Shown here piece by piece: positions 9,990 through 20,624 of a DNA stretch of 64,000 bases. The notes under the pieces were generated by a model that was not told the origin of the DNA, searched no databases, and worked only from the letters and a program-made list of their open reading frames with translations. The DNA is from Hyposmocoma kahamanoa (lineage: Eukaryota; Arthropoda; Insecta; Lepidoptera; Cosmopterigidae). Numbering within the stretch: the first letter of the stretch is position 1; each line of letters opens with the position of its first letter. The stretch covers positions 2,593,419 through 2,657,418 of the forward strand of contig NW_020653993.1 of NCBI RefSeq assembly GCF_003589595.1. Direction: 5' to 3'. The position numbers and the translations under genes were made by a program.

Positions 9990-11240
9990 CCAAAAACTCC
10001 TAGATAATTGGCCTTCGTAATCTATCTATATCCTTCTATAGCAAAGTTTCAGGGACGGGGAATTATTTTCATTGTTGACTACATCGTTAATCGAGCCGTC
10101 ACTTGGAAACGTAACCTTATCTCATAGTTATTTAATTCAAATTTCAACATTAGCATTTACTATTATAAACTAATTTGTTAACCACAATGGCCGAAGTGTA
10201 TTCGTATAATATAGAAAACTTTTGCGTACAGGGGAATAATTATCCGAGTCTTCATACAAAAAAATTAGTTTATTTACCCAGTTTAATGACCATAGGTCGG
10301 TAAAAGGTGTTCTAAACACATAGATACATGTATAGATATAGCTACAAGGAGTGACATAATGTTGTTAAAAGCACCAAATTTTAAATTTATTACTTTTTCG
10401 AATTCCGGATTTCCGGATGTGGTTTTACTGCAAGGACAAAGCTACTCGCCCAGTAGTTTTGTCCTACGATCTTGGACTTCGATGTTGTAGGTCAAAGTTA
10501 GATTTTAAAGTAAAGTCAGTTACCTACTACATTTTTGACATCGCACCACTAGAATTACTTTAAAATCCAACTTTGACTTCCTAGATGAGTAGTTTTGTCC
10601 AGTTTCGTCGAACGAACAGTTTATTACCAAATTGGTCGCAAGGACCAATTCCGTAATAAAAACAGATCCTGTAGTATCTAGAGTCCATTCCTTTGCCGTA
10701 CGCATTAGGAAACAGGAAGCAAAGCGCTTCATGGAGGACTATATTTGTTTCAAGGTAAGGTAAGCCAATAAATACAAAGATTTATACTTCTTATTATATT
10801 ATATTACAGCTGAAACACGCCACAGTGTAGCATTTTTATACGTACCCATACGCCATCACGGAGAGACGTCAATAAAAAAATTCCTCGTGTAATTTTCTAG
10901 AATACGTCCTTATGGCCTTTGCGAAGTACTGCCTGTAAAATGTTTTTATGACTCACGTAATATATTATACCTTATTTTGGTGTAGGATTACAATGTTTGT
11001 GCCTATGTTTTTGACTAAACCCGAGGGCACGACAGAGCCTCCGCCGAGTCAAGCGTAAACCCTTTTCCCACAGTAAGTCCGGGTATTTTTCTGTCCCCAA
11101 TTTCTTTGTTGTGAAAAGAATAAAAACCTAGAATTTCTCTTATGGAAAGTGTTTATAGTACTTTATAAATATTCAAGTACGTCGTGTATTTGGTATTATA
11201 ACGTCATTCGTCAGAAGTGCTTTTATCACATGGATGTTTC
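9990..11240. other. Mostly unassigned, with a hairpin cluster at 10434-10650
   Basis: Outside the hairpins I see no gene or known repeat. The hairpin cluster has several paired arms: GGACAAAGCTACT with AGTAGTTTTGTCC (10434-10464), GTCAAAGTTAGATTTTAAAG with its near-complement at 10558-10579, and ATTGGTC with GACCAAT (about 10632-10650). Confidence 0.5.
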
Positions 11241-11241
11241 T

Positions 11242-11544
11242 TTTATATCACGTCAATAGACGGGACGAACAAGCCGTGCGCCTGATGGTAAGCAGCACGC
11301 TTGTCCATAACAGTTACAGTGCCACTCAGAGCTTTAAATCGCAAAGATCTTAGGTGCACTGCCACGATGCCCATCACACTGGGACATAATTTAACAAGTC
11401 TCATGTGCCTATAATTTCACCAGCACCCTTACCCTTCAAAACCGGAAAACAGTAGTGCTGACATTACTGCTTGGCGGCAGAAATAGGTAAGGTGGCAATA
11501 CTTCCCTGGACAAACTCTTTCACAGGGACCTCTACTGCTACTAA
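11242..11544 (-). repeat. 300-bp family, complete copy
   Basis: Minus-strand copy with all blocks, from the TTTATATCACGTCA end through CGTGCGCCTGATGGTAAGC, CACTGGGACATAATTTAACA and ACTGCTTGGCGGCAGAAAT to CTCTACTGCTACTAA. Confidence 0.85.
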
Positions 11545-11666
11545 ACCATAAAAATTATACAAATTACACCTGACTTACTTCGGTGGCGCAGTGACCGAAG
11601 GTAGATCTTGGCTTCCGACACCAGATTCTGCCACGTTTCCCGATTTTGAGCCTGCCCTTTCCAGCC

Positions 11667-12080
11667 TAGAGATGAGAAAAACTGCTTATTTTTAAACGTT
11701 GAAACGTTGTACTTTTTAAAAAAGCGTCTATTTAAAAAAAAGCGTGCTTATTAAAACGTTTTTCACTTAAACGCTTTCTATTTTGAAGCTCACAAAATCG
11801 TTGAGAAAAACCCCAAAGCGCATAGACTTTTATGTTAAAAAATCTTGCAACGTTGTGTTGATAGCGAAAAGCAAGAGATGACCATTGAATTCCATTAGTA
11901 GGACATGAGTTTTATTTTTATTTATTATTCACATTGATGAATTAATTTGTTTATGAAATATAGATGGCGGGACTTGAAACAAAAATACGTTGTTAACGCT
12001 CACGCTTAAATTGAAAAGCGTGGTTATGTGCTTATTTAAAAAAACTTTTTTTAGTTGTTTTTTTTAAACGCCCACCGCTA
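11667..12080 (+). mobile_element. hAT-like MITE with perfect 8-bp target duplication
   Basis: A 414-bp non-coding element beginning TAGAGATGAG and ending CCCACCGCTA, whose reverse is TAGCGGTGGG. TAG-G-TG termini of this kind are typical of hAT transposons. It is flanked on both sides by TTCCAGCC (11659-11666 and 12081-12088), the 8-bp duplication expected of hAT. The interior is rich in AAGCGT/ACGCTT subterminal motifs in both orientations. There is no transposase frame, so it would have depended on a transposase made elsewhere. Confidence 0.85.
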
Positions 12081-12089
12081 TTCCAGCCA

Positions 12090-12787
12090 CTAACACATAT
12101 TTTTTGTAGACTTCATCGCTCCAGAGGCACCTAAGCCGTTCGACCGGTGGGCGTATACTAGATCGTCCCAAGTACACTCTCTTCGAGTCACGATCCATTC
12201 AAAAACAAAAAGTAAACAAAACTGTTAAATTAAAATTCTAAAGCAATCACTCAATAAATCTAATAAGTAACACTTTCAAATATATATCGAAGATTTTGAT
12301 TTGATACCTTATGATTTTTTCCAACAATATTCTTTTGAATAGCATCGCAGAATCGTATTTCAAAAAATGGTAGTCAACTATAAGACCATGTATTGTCTGT
12401 AGTTGCATAGTGCTGTACGACAAAAAACTAAAAAACTCAGTTCGTTCAATTAAAGTGTTTGTAATCTATTAGAAAATCGAAAATTTCAATCGCTATCGAA
12501 TTTAGAATTTTAGAAACGAAGTATACATGAAATATATTGTATTTATATGAAATATATTTGAAATTTTTGACTCTCCTATTTGAGCACAAAAAGTTATTGA
12601 CTAATGACGTTAATAGTATTCTTTTTTAAACCTCTTACTAATGACGTTAATAGTATTCTTTTTTAAACCTCTTTTTCTTAAAGCAATTTTTTTAACAAAA
12701 CCGTAGTGTTAGAAACAAGCGTTCCTGTTTATAAACATTTGTACTTTAATTATTTAGAAGAATCTAAGGTACGAGATTGAAAATACG
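12090..12787. other. Unassigned, with a perfect 37-bp tandem duplication
   Basis: AT-rich, no gene seen. At 12601-12673 a 37-bp unit beginning CTAATGACGTTAATAG is present twice in direct tandem with no difference apart from the last base being cut off. Confidence 0.6.
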
Positions 12788-13960
12788 GGTTTCCAATTCA
12801 TTCATTTTGACAAAGGAAGTTTTCCGACACTTCTTAAGTTGTCAGTTATAACTCCTGTGTATAAGTGTGGAGACAGAGACGATGTCAACAATTACAGGCC
12901 TATATCTGTATTATCAGTGATATCTAAAATACTGGAAAAATTACTCAATAAAACATTACTAAACTATTTAAATAAAAAAAATATATGTATTATCTGTAAA
13001 CCAATTTGGTTTTCAGCGTGGTATAGATCTGCGGAGGATGCATAATCTCTTTGCGTTTTCTGGTTACAGAAAAACTTGACAAACGTAAGAAATGTTTGTC
13101 AGTATTTTTGGACTTAAAAAAGCCTTTGACACCGTCTCTCTCTCCATACTGGTATACAAATTAGAAAAGATAGGTATAAGAGGTACTTCACTTTCTATAT
13201 TCACTGATTACTTGACAAATAGGAAGCAAACAATGAAATTAGATAACCACATCAGTGGGTGCGAGGAGGTTTTGTATGGCGTACCCCAAGGTAGCGTTCT
13301 GGGTCCTACGCTTTTTCTTATATATATAAATGACCTATGTGCTATACAGATCAAGAACGCTAATATTTTCACTTATGCTGATGATACAGCCATTGTATTT
13401 ACTGATAATTCTTGGGATTCTCTGAAATCTAGTACGGAACGGGGACTGAAGCGTGTAAATAGATGGTTAAGTAACAATTCTCTTAAAGTTAAATACTAAT
13501 AAAACAAACTATATCTCTTTTAGTATAAATAATGACACTCAGCCCAAAAATAATTTTGTCTTAAAGATTCATAATTGCAAAACCACAGGTAATTCCAATA
13601 ACTGCACATAGCCTTCTATCATTAAAGTTGCACAACCAAGATATTTGGATGTTTTCGTGGTATCCACACCTCGAACATGTTATTAAAAGAGTAAGAAAAC
13701 TTAAAAAAACACTAACATATGTAGTGCAGGACCTGTCGCTGGTCCGCGAGTGTTGTCGTGTAGGGATATACTTAAGGAAATATACGTGAGTTTGGTTCAA
13801 TCTGTACTGATTTACAGCTACCCAACAGGAATACATACGTATTCCTGTATGGGTTAGAGCTGCTTAAACTCATCTCCTTGAGTTGGAACGTGCGCAACGC
13901 AATTTGTTTAAAATAATGTATCTTAAAAAAATGACGATTTTCCACTAGCACTTTTATCAA
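12788..13960 (+). pseudogene. CR1-like LINE reverse transcriptase, decayed
   Basis: Fragments of one reverse transcriptase spread over several frames. In order: LSVITPVYKCGDRDDVNNYR and PISVLSVISKILEK (start of the fingers region), SAEDA, LDLKKAFDTV (motif A with its catalytic Asp), VLYGVPQGSVLGPTLFLIY (motif B area), FTYADDTAIVF (motif C with both catalytic Asp), then LKRVNRWLSNNSLK. After a frameshift near 13490 the thumb follows, with stop codons, and the C-terminus ends near LELERAQRNLFKIMYLKK. Frameshifts also lie near 13020-13045. The endonuclease domain is absent, so the copy is 5'-truncated. The YGVPQGSVLGP and YADDTAIV style suggests CR1 or Jockey; CR1 is my preference. Confidence 0.85.
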
Positions 13961-14410
13961 CTATCAAGTTTAGCAACTGTAAGGAAACTCTACATCACTA
14001 AAACTGTCTCTGAAATATGATCTAAATATTTCGAAGAGGAGAAGGAAAGACATTGTGGTACAAGTACCTAAAGTAAATACAACATATTCCTAATCTACGG
14101 CAACAGGTTAACACACACACACTCACACGCACACACATACACACACACTACAGACACATACGTTTTAAGATTCAAATTAAATTTAAAATTAGAAATTAAG
14201 AATGTTGAAAATTGTTAAAAAATTGTTTGTTTTGACGTTGTTTGGAAATGTACAAATTAAACACTAAATTAAGTATACTCGTAAGTTAAAAGCGTTAAGT
14301 GTTTGTGCATTTCTAGCTACGGAAGAGCGGTGCCTCTTGACACAGATTTGATAAGCTTAATAGGAGGCACCATCCACTGTTAATGTAAAGTTTATTGTAT
14401 TACTGAAATA
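13961..14410 (+). other. 3' untranslated region of the CR1-like LINE
   Basis: Follows the coding remnant directly. It contains a CA microsatellite at 14108-14160 and, near the end, TGCCTCTTGACACAG and AATAGGAGGCACCATCC, a pattern I associate with 3' ends of this LINE type. The 3' end is placed approximately, after AATGTAAAGTTTATTGTATT. Confidence 0.5.
14108..14160 (+). repeat. CA microsatellite
   Basis: Interrupted CA/CG/TA dinucleotide tract within the 3' part of the CR1-like LINE. Confidence 0.85.
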
Positions 14411-14918
14411 ATAATATAATTTTCCCTTTGTATAGTATGGTTGTGCCACTCTTTCGTGCAAATTCTCTGAAATCCTAGAAAAATACTTTACTGTGCTGTT
14501 TTATATAGTGCTGTGGTATTTTATATCATCTAAAAGTCTTATAATATATAAAATTTAATAAGTTTTCAATTTTCTGTTTATCGAAGTATTTGTTTTGTTA
14601 CAAGAACATATGCCAACAGGCTCAAGTTGAAATTATATCAACAATCCAGAATTTATTTGTTTCTAAACTTGAAACTACGACCAATCAATATTAAGATTTT
14701 GTAGCGTTTCAAATTAAAATATAAGTATAAATAAAATAATAGTAAGGCTTAAGGCTTTCCATGGTTTTTTACCGTGGTTATAAAACTATTGTTGTTGTTT
14801 ACTGTAACCAATAAACCAAACAAAAGGGCTGTTTTCGGCACCATTCGTATATAAATCGATTTATATTAACCACCTGATGATACCAAAAATTAAAATCGAC
14901 ATTATTCCAATTACATTT
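14411..14918. other. Unassigned AT-rich DNA
   Basis: No gene or recognised repeat seen. Confidence 0.5.
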
Positions 14919-15220
14919 AGTAGCAGTAGAGCTCCTTGTGAAAGAGTTCATCCAGGGAAGTACTGCCTAAACCTTACCTATTTCTGCCGCCAAGCAGTAA
15001 TGTCAGCATTACTGTATTCCGATGTTGAGGGGTAAATGTGCTCGTGAAATTACAGGCATGGTTTTGTCAACTTATGTGTCAGGGTGATGGGCGCAGCAGC
15101 AATGCCTTTCAGATCTTTGCGATTTAAAGATCTGAGTGGCGCTGCAACTGTTATGGACAGGCGTGTAGCTTATCATCAGGCGCACGACATGTTCGTGCCG
15201 TCACATGATGCTATAAAAAA
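14919..15220 (+). repeat. 300-bp family copy, start of a duplicated block
   Basis: Complete copy from AGTAGCAGTAGAGCTCC to GATGCTATAAAAAA. The 3' end reads GATGCTATAAAA rather than the usual GATATTATAAAA. That variant is shared only with the copy at 22218-22477, whose following 400 bp also match this locus. Confidence 0.85.
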
Positions 15221-15608
15221 CTATAGGATGATGCACTGCAATGTGTATAAGGCTTTGATGCTTATATAGTTCAAACATGACGAGAAAATGAGTGAACGAA
15301 GATTGACGAAACACATGTTTATAAGCCGAAAGCGAGCGTTTAAGATGGTAAAGGATGGCCAAAAGGAACTTTCCATCACTTCGCTTCTGGGCTGCCATTC
15401 GTTTATCGTCTTACCTATTCCTAGTCTCATTTAAAGCCCATGGTTAACGTAATCTGCTACCATTAACTTGCATAATGGTGGTACTTGACATGGTTATTTG
15501 TAATTGCTTATTTGATATATTTCGCAAACAATCACCATGTGTAGATAGCATGTGTGACAAAGTGTTTGTCTTGTTTGCCTATTCGACAAGTTCGATAAAC
15601 TCCAAACT
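15221..15608 (+). repeat. Downstream part of duplicated block, copy 1
   Basis: Non-coding sequence from GGATGATGCACTGCAATG through ACGAAACACATGTTTATAAG, TTTAAGATGGTAAAGGATGG and CTTCTGGGCTGCCATTCG to ATTCGACAAGTTCG. It matches 22478-23102 closely, except that copy 2 carries a 245-bp SINE. Unit and boundaries are defined by this comparison. Confidence 0.8.
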
Positions 15609-15774
15609 CAATCATGAAAAAGCGGCAAAAAAGCCGTTCCAACTCAATACAAAGATTTGCAACAAGCATATAGAGAAATTCGTAAGATCTGCTTACTCCA
15701 TCTATGAGTTATAAATGAAGTCAGCAGATCTTACGTTAGCAAATGCGGTAGCCTCGGTTAGGCAACTCACGCTG

Positions 15775-16145
15775 GTTTGAATCCACTCATCTAGACTCTT
15801 TTCGGTGTAGCCTTCTCCACTCCGCACGGTTCATAGCCAGTTCTTTGACCTCTTTCTAGCTATTCACTTTGATCTTCTTTTTTATTTGTTCACTATATTC
15901 CATTCTCGGTCTTCCTCTTTTTCTTTTCCCTTCTATCCTCACCTCAAGTTTCACTTTCACAAATTCGTCGTTACGTAACAAATGTCCAAACAATTTTCCC
16001 CTTCTCCTCTCTATTGCATTTAAAAGACTTCTCTCCTCCCCAACCCTTTCCAAAACTTCCTCATTTGAAGTCTTTTCAATCCATTTTATTTTTTTCCATT
16101 CGCTTCCAGCACCACATTTCAGAATCCACCGGCTTGCCTAAAATG
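15775..16145 (-). pseudogene. LINE C-terminal fragment
   Basis: Minus-strand frame reading SEWKKIKWIEKTSNEEVLER, VGEERSLLNAIERRRGKLFG, HLLRNDEFVKVKLEVRIEGK, RKRGRPRMEYSEQIKKK, a stop, then KEVKELAMNRAEWRRLHRKE. The order (tRR.kli GHllR.d, then GKR.RGRPR, then a closing W-R-L-H) is the C-terminus of a common arthropod LINE protein. One in-frame stop. A second degenerate copy of the same end is at 22018-22200. The reverse transcriptase core is absent. Confidence 0.75.
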
Positions 16146-17298
16146 TTCCTCGTATTACCAAAAGATTGTACAAAACAGCGCGCATATCCCACCACTTAAA
16201 AACATATTCAAAATATTCACTATTAGACGCCTAATAACTTGTCCCGATGTATAGCAATCAGCGCGAGGTAAGTCGGTGGATCTGCAGGTTCTATTTCATT
16301 CATGAAATCTACGCTCTCCCATCAAAACACACGCAAAAATCAGCTTTATAACATCTGAAATGGCGGCCGAGAAGCTGGTATTAATCGGCTTCTAAGCGAA
16401 TAGTGTTCACGTAAATTTAAACCGTATTCTAACAAGTTACTGTTTAATTTGCTTTAATGTCAGAATCGTTACCAGATGTAAAAGTTTCTTAAAATAATGT
16501 AACAACATTTTTAAAATAGCAAATTAATACAAAATATGGTTAATTTGTATTTTATAAATCTTAACGATAAATGGTGTTACATATGTATCTATACCTATTT
16601 GAGTGTTTATTTTTAATAGAACTACGTAAAGAATGTATGTATAAGATCATGGTAATTCATAGGTAATTAAAATAGCAACATTTAACATTCATGAGTTTGT
16701 TTAATAACAAACTTTCCAACCGCGACCGGCAGCATAAAATGTAATAAATTACTTTAGAAACTAGTTATTTTATGTGTCGAATAAGTTAAGTGTGAAATGA
16801 AGTGAACTAATATCTTGTGCGCTAATAAGTGTAGTGTTTAAGTGTCGTCAAGTTAAAGTAAGTGTTTTTTGTTACTTCAAAAAGTTAAGGCTTCGGCTTT
16901 ACCAAGGAATTTTTTTACTATTCGCCGCTGCTAGCTATTGGCTTTTGCGCTCTTGGTACGCGCGACGCAGTCCCAACAGCAGAATAGCAGTATAACAACG
17001 GCAATTTCGATAGTTATCCGACAATGTCTTATACATTGTGTAAGAATAATGCTTTACATTACCTGCTATTGTAAACGACCACTTTTACATGAGATATTTA
17101 GATTCCAAGAAAAAACCTTTAATAATGTGTTGGACCTTTATTCGCCTTAGGGTTGATCGCCATACTCGTACAATCTGAAACTATAGAAGCAGAAAGTTTT
17201 TCGCAGTGTTGCGCTGACGGCGCATGCCGTAATCTAAAAGAAAACAGCTCAATAATAATGATAGTGATGTAACTAATACACATTTCAATTTATTCGAA
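16146..17298. other. Mostly unassigned; possible 5' exon remnant at 16780-16857
   Basis: No coding motif. At 16780-16857 the run GTTAAGTGTGAAATGAAGTG and TAATAAGTGTAGTGTTTAAG has the look of an insect 5' leader and is followed by AAA|GTAAGTG, a good splice-donor match at 16858. There is no supporting downstream exon, so this is only a candidate. Confidence 0.3.
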
Positions 17299-17342
17299 GT
17301 TTTTTTTTTTATGACATATCGAGACGAATAAGTCGTGCGCTC
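17299..17342 (-). repeat. 300-bp family 3' end, target of the LINE insertion
   Basis: T-run, TATGACATATCGAGACGAATA and AGTCGTGCGCT match the A-rich 3' end of the 300-bp family on the minus strand. The copy stops where the I-like LINE is inserted. Its remainder is not found beyond 19738, so it was truncated before or during the insertion. Confidence 0.7.
17329..17342 (+). repeat. Target-site duplication, left
   Basis: TAAGTCGTGCGCTC, identical to 19725-19738 on the other side of the LINE. Confidence 0.95.
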
Positions 17343-19646
17343 ACATACGAAAAGACAAAATGGGCAGTAAACACATTTGAACCATACAAAGCTCCGGGCC
17401 AAGATGGAGTATTCCCTGCACTCCTACAATGGGGCGGGGACACACTGGTCCAGCACCTGGTCAGCATCTTTCGGGCCTGTCTAGCATTCAGCTATGTGCC
17501 CTACAGCTGGCGAGAGGTAAAATTCATATTCATACCGAAACCAGGAAAACCCGACTACACTGACGCGAAGTCCTTCAGACCAATCAGCCTCACATCGTTC
17601 TTCTTGAAGACTTTAGAAAGGATATGTGACAGAGAACTGAGGGATGGAGCGCTTAAGAACATTCCATTACACGGTAACCAACATGCATACAGCCAAGGCA
17701 AATCCACTGAATCGGCCCTACATGCCGTTGTGAGCAAGATAGAAGTGGTCCTTAAAGACAAAGCAATCTGCCTAGGCACCTTTATAGACATTGAAGGAGC
17801 CTTCGATAAAACCAACTTCTTCAGCATACAATCAGCAATGAAAAGACACAAAGTAGACGAAGTGCTAATTGGCTGGATTAGCAACATGCTGAAACAACGA
17901 ACAATAGAAACAACAGCTAATGAGACCCCATGGGCCATAGTAGCGAAGGGGTGCCCTCAAGGAGGCGTATTGTCGCCTCTGCTGTGGAACATGGCCGTAA
18001 ATGACCTTATCATTAAACTCAACAAAGAACATTTCTATACAATAGGATATGCTGATGACATAGCTATACTGGTAACAGGAAACTATGCCAATACACTCTG
18101 CGACATTACACAAGCGGCTCTCCGAATTGTGGAAAGATGGTGCAGAGCATATGAACTATCGGTAAATCCAACAAAGACGGAACTAGTAATGTTTACCAAC
18201 AAACGACTACTAGGTAACTACCGATTACCCAAACTCTTCAGCACAGAACTACAGATATCAACCGAAGTCAAGTACTTGGGAGTAATACTGGAGAACAAGT
18301 TGAACTGGAACAAACATCTGGACAACAAAATTAAAAAAGCTACTATCACCTTCTGGCAGTGCCATAGAATGGTGGGTAAACAATGGGGACTTTCACCCAA
18401 GATAACACTATGGCTCTACACTGCGGTGATAAGACCCATGATCGGTTACGGCGCGATAGTATGGTGGCCACGAACCTAGCTGACGACCGCAAACGACAAG
18501 CTGGACAAATTCCAAAGACTCGCTTGCATGGCGACGACCGGCTGCATGAGGTCGACTCCAACTGCGGCCCTCGAAGCGATGCTGGACCTTCGACCCCTCC
18601 CACTGTTCATCAGACAGGAAGCGGCGTCAACAGCAGTGCGTCTAAACAGGGCCGGTCTCTGGAAGCACATGAGGACTCCACATACAGAAATCCTTTACAA
18701 GATTGTCAATGAGGAACCGCTACTGGAGGCGGTTGTGGATAGGATCCCAAAACAATACATCTTTGACAAGAAATACAAGATACAATTATTTGAAGATCCC
18801 AACGAAGGACTAAACCCCAGAGAGGTCTTCACAGATGGATCTAAAACAAACTCAGGAACAGGTACTGGGATATTCTCAGAAGACCTCAATATCAGGATAT
18901 CAGCACCGCTTGGTGACCACAACACAGTATTCCAGGCTGAATGCATGGGCATCAAGTTGGCGGCAGAAGCAATCATAGCGAGAAGAGTAAAGAACTACTC
19001 CATTCGAATACTCTCCGACAGTATGTCAGTACTTCAAGCACTGAATAGCTATGACATAAACTCAGGGCTCATTTACGAATGCCATCAAGCACTCATGGAG
19101 GTATGTATACAAAACCACGTAACTCTTCAGTGGATTAAAGGGCACAGCGGCTCACGTGGCAATGACGCAGCAGATGAACTAGCCAGGAAAGGGTCGGAGA
19201 CGGACGCTGTAGGACCAGAACCGATAGTGTCCCTCCCCTGCCAATGGTCCAGAACAACTATACACAAAGGTACAAAATCTTTACATAATAATACATGGAC
19301 CACCCTAACGGTTTGTAGACAGGCGAGGGAAGCACTCCCAACGCTCAACGCCAGTCTATCTCGAATACTAATTAAACTTAAAAGACAAGAGCTTGGCACT
19401 CTAACTGCCGCCCTAACGGGTCATCGTCCATACAATAAACACCTTTTCAATTTAGGTATCACAGACAGCCCTCTATGCAGAGCGTGCATGGAGGGGGAGG
19501 AAACGGCTGCGCACATCCTACTTCAGTGCTCCGGCGTGGCCAACTACAGGGCAAAATACCTTGGAGTGCCAAGGTCGCTCCCCGAAGTCTTCAGCAAACC
19601 AAGGAGGCTGCTGAGATTCCTGGAGGAGCTTGGGTGGCACGAGTAG
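17343..19646 (+). pseudogene. LINE pol: reverse transcriptase, RNase H and zinc knuckle, one in-frame stop
   Basis: A single frame of 768 codons, open except for TAG at 18477-18479. Reverse transcriptase: the entry motif YKAPGQDGVFP at about 17394, FRPISLT at about 17577, motif A FIDIEGAFDK at about 17781, motif B KGCPQGGVLSPLLWN at about 17946, and motif C YADDIAIL at about 18048. All catalytic aspartates are present. RNase H begins at about 18825 with FTDGSK and has the later acidic residues in QAECMG, LSDSMS and GNDAADE, so the active site looks complete. A C-x2-C-x8-H-x4-C knuckle lies at about 19476-19530. The product would copy LINE RNA into DNA at a nick. The stop falls between WWPRT and LTTANDKLDKFQRLAC and looks like a single-base change. 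Confidence 0.92.
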
Positions 19647-19724
19647 GACCCTGCACCCACCACACGCAAAATAGGCGCTTTGTCGTCGAGTTGCGGATAT
19701 CAGCCCGTTGCACCAAGTACCAAG
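17343..19724 (+). mobile_element. 5'-truncated I/LOA-like LINE, recent insertion
   Basis: Best-preserved mobile element in the window. It is bounded by a perfect 14-bp target duplication. It starts inside the reverse transcriptase domain, so the endonuclease and any gag-like frame are missing; 5' truncation is typical of target-primed reverse transcription. The order is reverse transcriptase, RNase H, zinc knuckle, then a short 3' untranslated region. It ends in a partial repeat of the 7-mer CAAGTAC rather than poly(A). Other 3' ends of this family are at 5277-6245, 53127-53160 and 56834-57085. Reverse transcriptase plus RNase H with a DIEGAFDK motif suggests the I/LOA group. Confidence 0.93.
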
Positions 19725-19738
19725 TAAGTCGTGCGCTC
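19725..19738 (+). repeat. Target-site duplication, right
   Basis: TAAGTCGTGCGCTC, identical to 17329-17342. Confidence 0.95.
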
Positions 19739-19739
19739 G

Positions 19740-20620
19740 GTTTTCTTCTTATCGTATCGATTGCATAAATTAAAATGCTTGCCATCGTGGCGAAAGAATT
19801 TGCCAAACGACGTTACGTACTCGCCGATGTACGCCGATGTCGTACAGGAAAGGAATAGTACGTCGTACTTGGAGGCTCCTTTTGGTGACCCGTGTTCAGT
19901 ACAATCAATATTACGATGGTAATAGATATTTACGAATATGTTATGATATCAATGCAAGCAACAAAAATAAAATCGTTGCCTTAGATGAACAGGGCATCAA
20001 CTCAAACATTTGGACTTTTCACTATAAACTGTCCTATTAAAAAAAAAACGAGATCTTTCTAATGAACAACGTTTTATAATGATCGAACGTGAAATGGCGT
20101 GGAAACTCTGTGAACTTCTTTCACGTTTTGGCCCGAAACATTGAGCAACACAGTCGTATTCAGTAATACACGAAGCTGTAGTCGTAAAACGTTGTCGTTA
20201 GTTGTAACAGGGTATTAAAACTAAAACGAGTAATTTTCAGGTAAGTTTTTTGTACTCAATTACTTACAAACACTACAGAATGTCTATAAATTAAATATAT
20301 CTAGAATAAACTTAAGGACACTACTTTTTAGAGTATTAATAGACTTTACTGGATGTGTGTACAACAATTTTACTAAAAATAATCAGTAGTTCTACAGATG
20401 AACTTAAAATTAGGACCATAAGAGTAAATCTTAAGAGAGATTACACTTAATTAAGTTGTTTGGTATTAAGAAGGTTTTAAAATTTTGACTTGAGTGAAAT
20501 AAATCTATAAGAACAATCTCTTTTTTCTAAAACCATTTATAGAGAACTATTATCTAAATCTATACCATATTAAGACCGTTTATAGATATAACAGTTTTAA
20601 GGCGTATAAAGTGTGCTCCT
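19740..20620. other. Unassigned; candidate non-coding first exon at 20158-20240
   Basis: No coding motif. TCAGT at about 20158 resembles an arthropod initiator, and CAG|GTAAGT at 20240/20241 is a perfect splice-donor consensus 80 bp downstream. No partner exon is visible, and one chance match of this quality is not surprising in 64 kb. Confidence 0.3.
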
Positions 20621-20624
20621 TGAG

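Noticed and set aside
14108..14160. CRISPR-like or satellite array
   Set aside because: Simple CA microsatellite; no spacer structure, and the window is eukaryotic.
15869..16141. 90-codon plus-strand frame
   Set aside because: Complementary to the LINE C-terminus on the minus strand, whose motifs are clear.
18383..18712. Extra frame across the LINE stop codon
   Set aside because: Out of frame with the LINE protein; a shadow of the real coding sequence.
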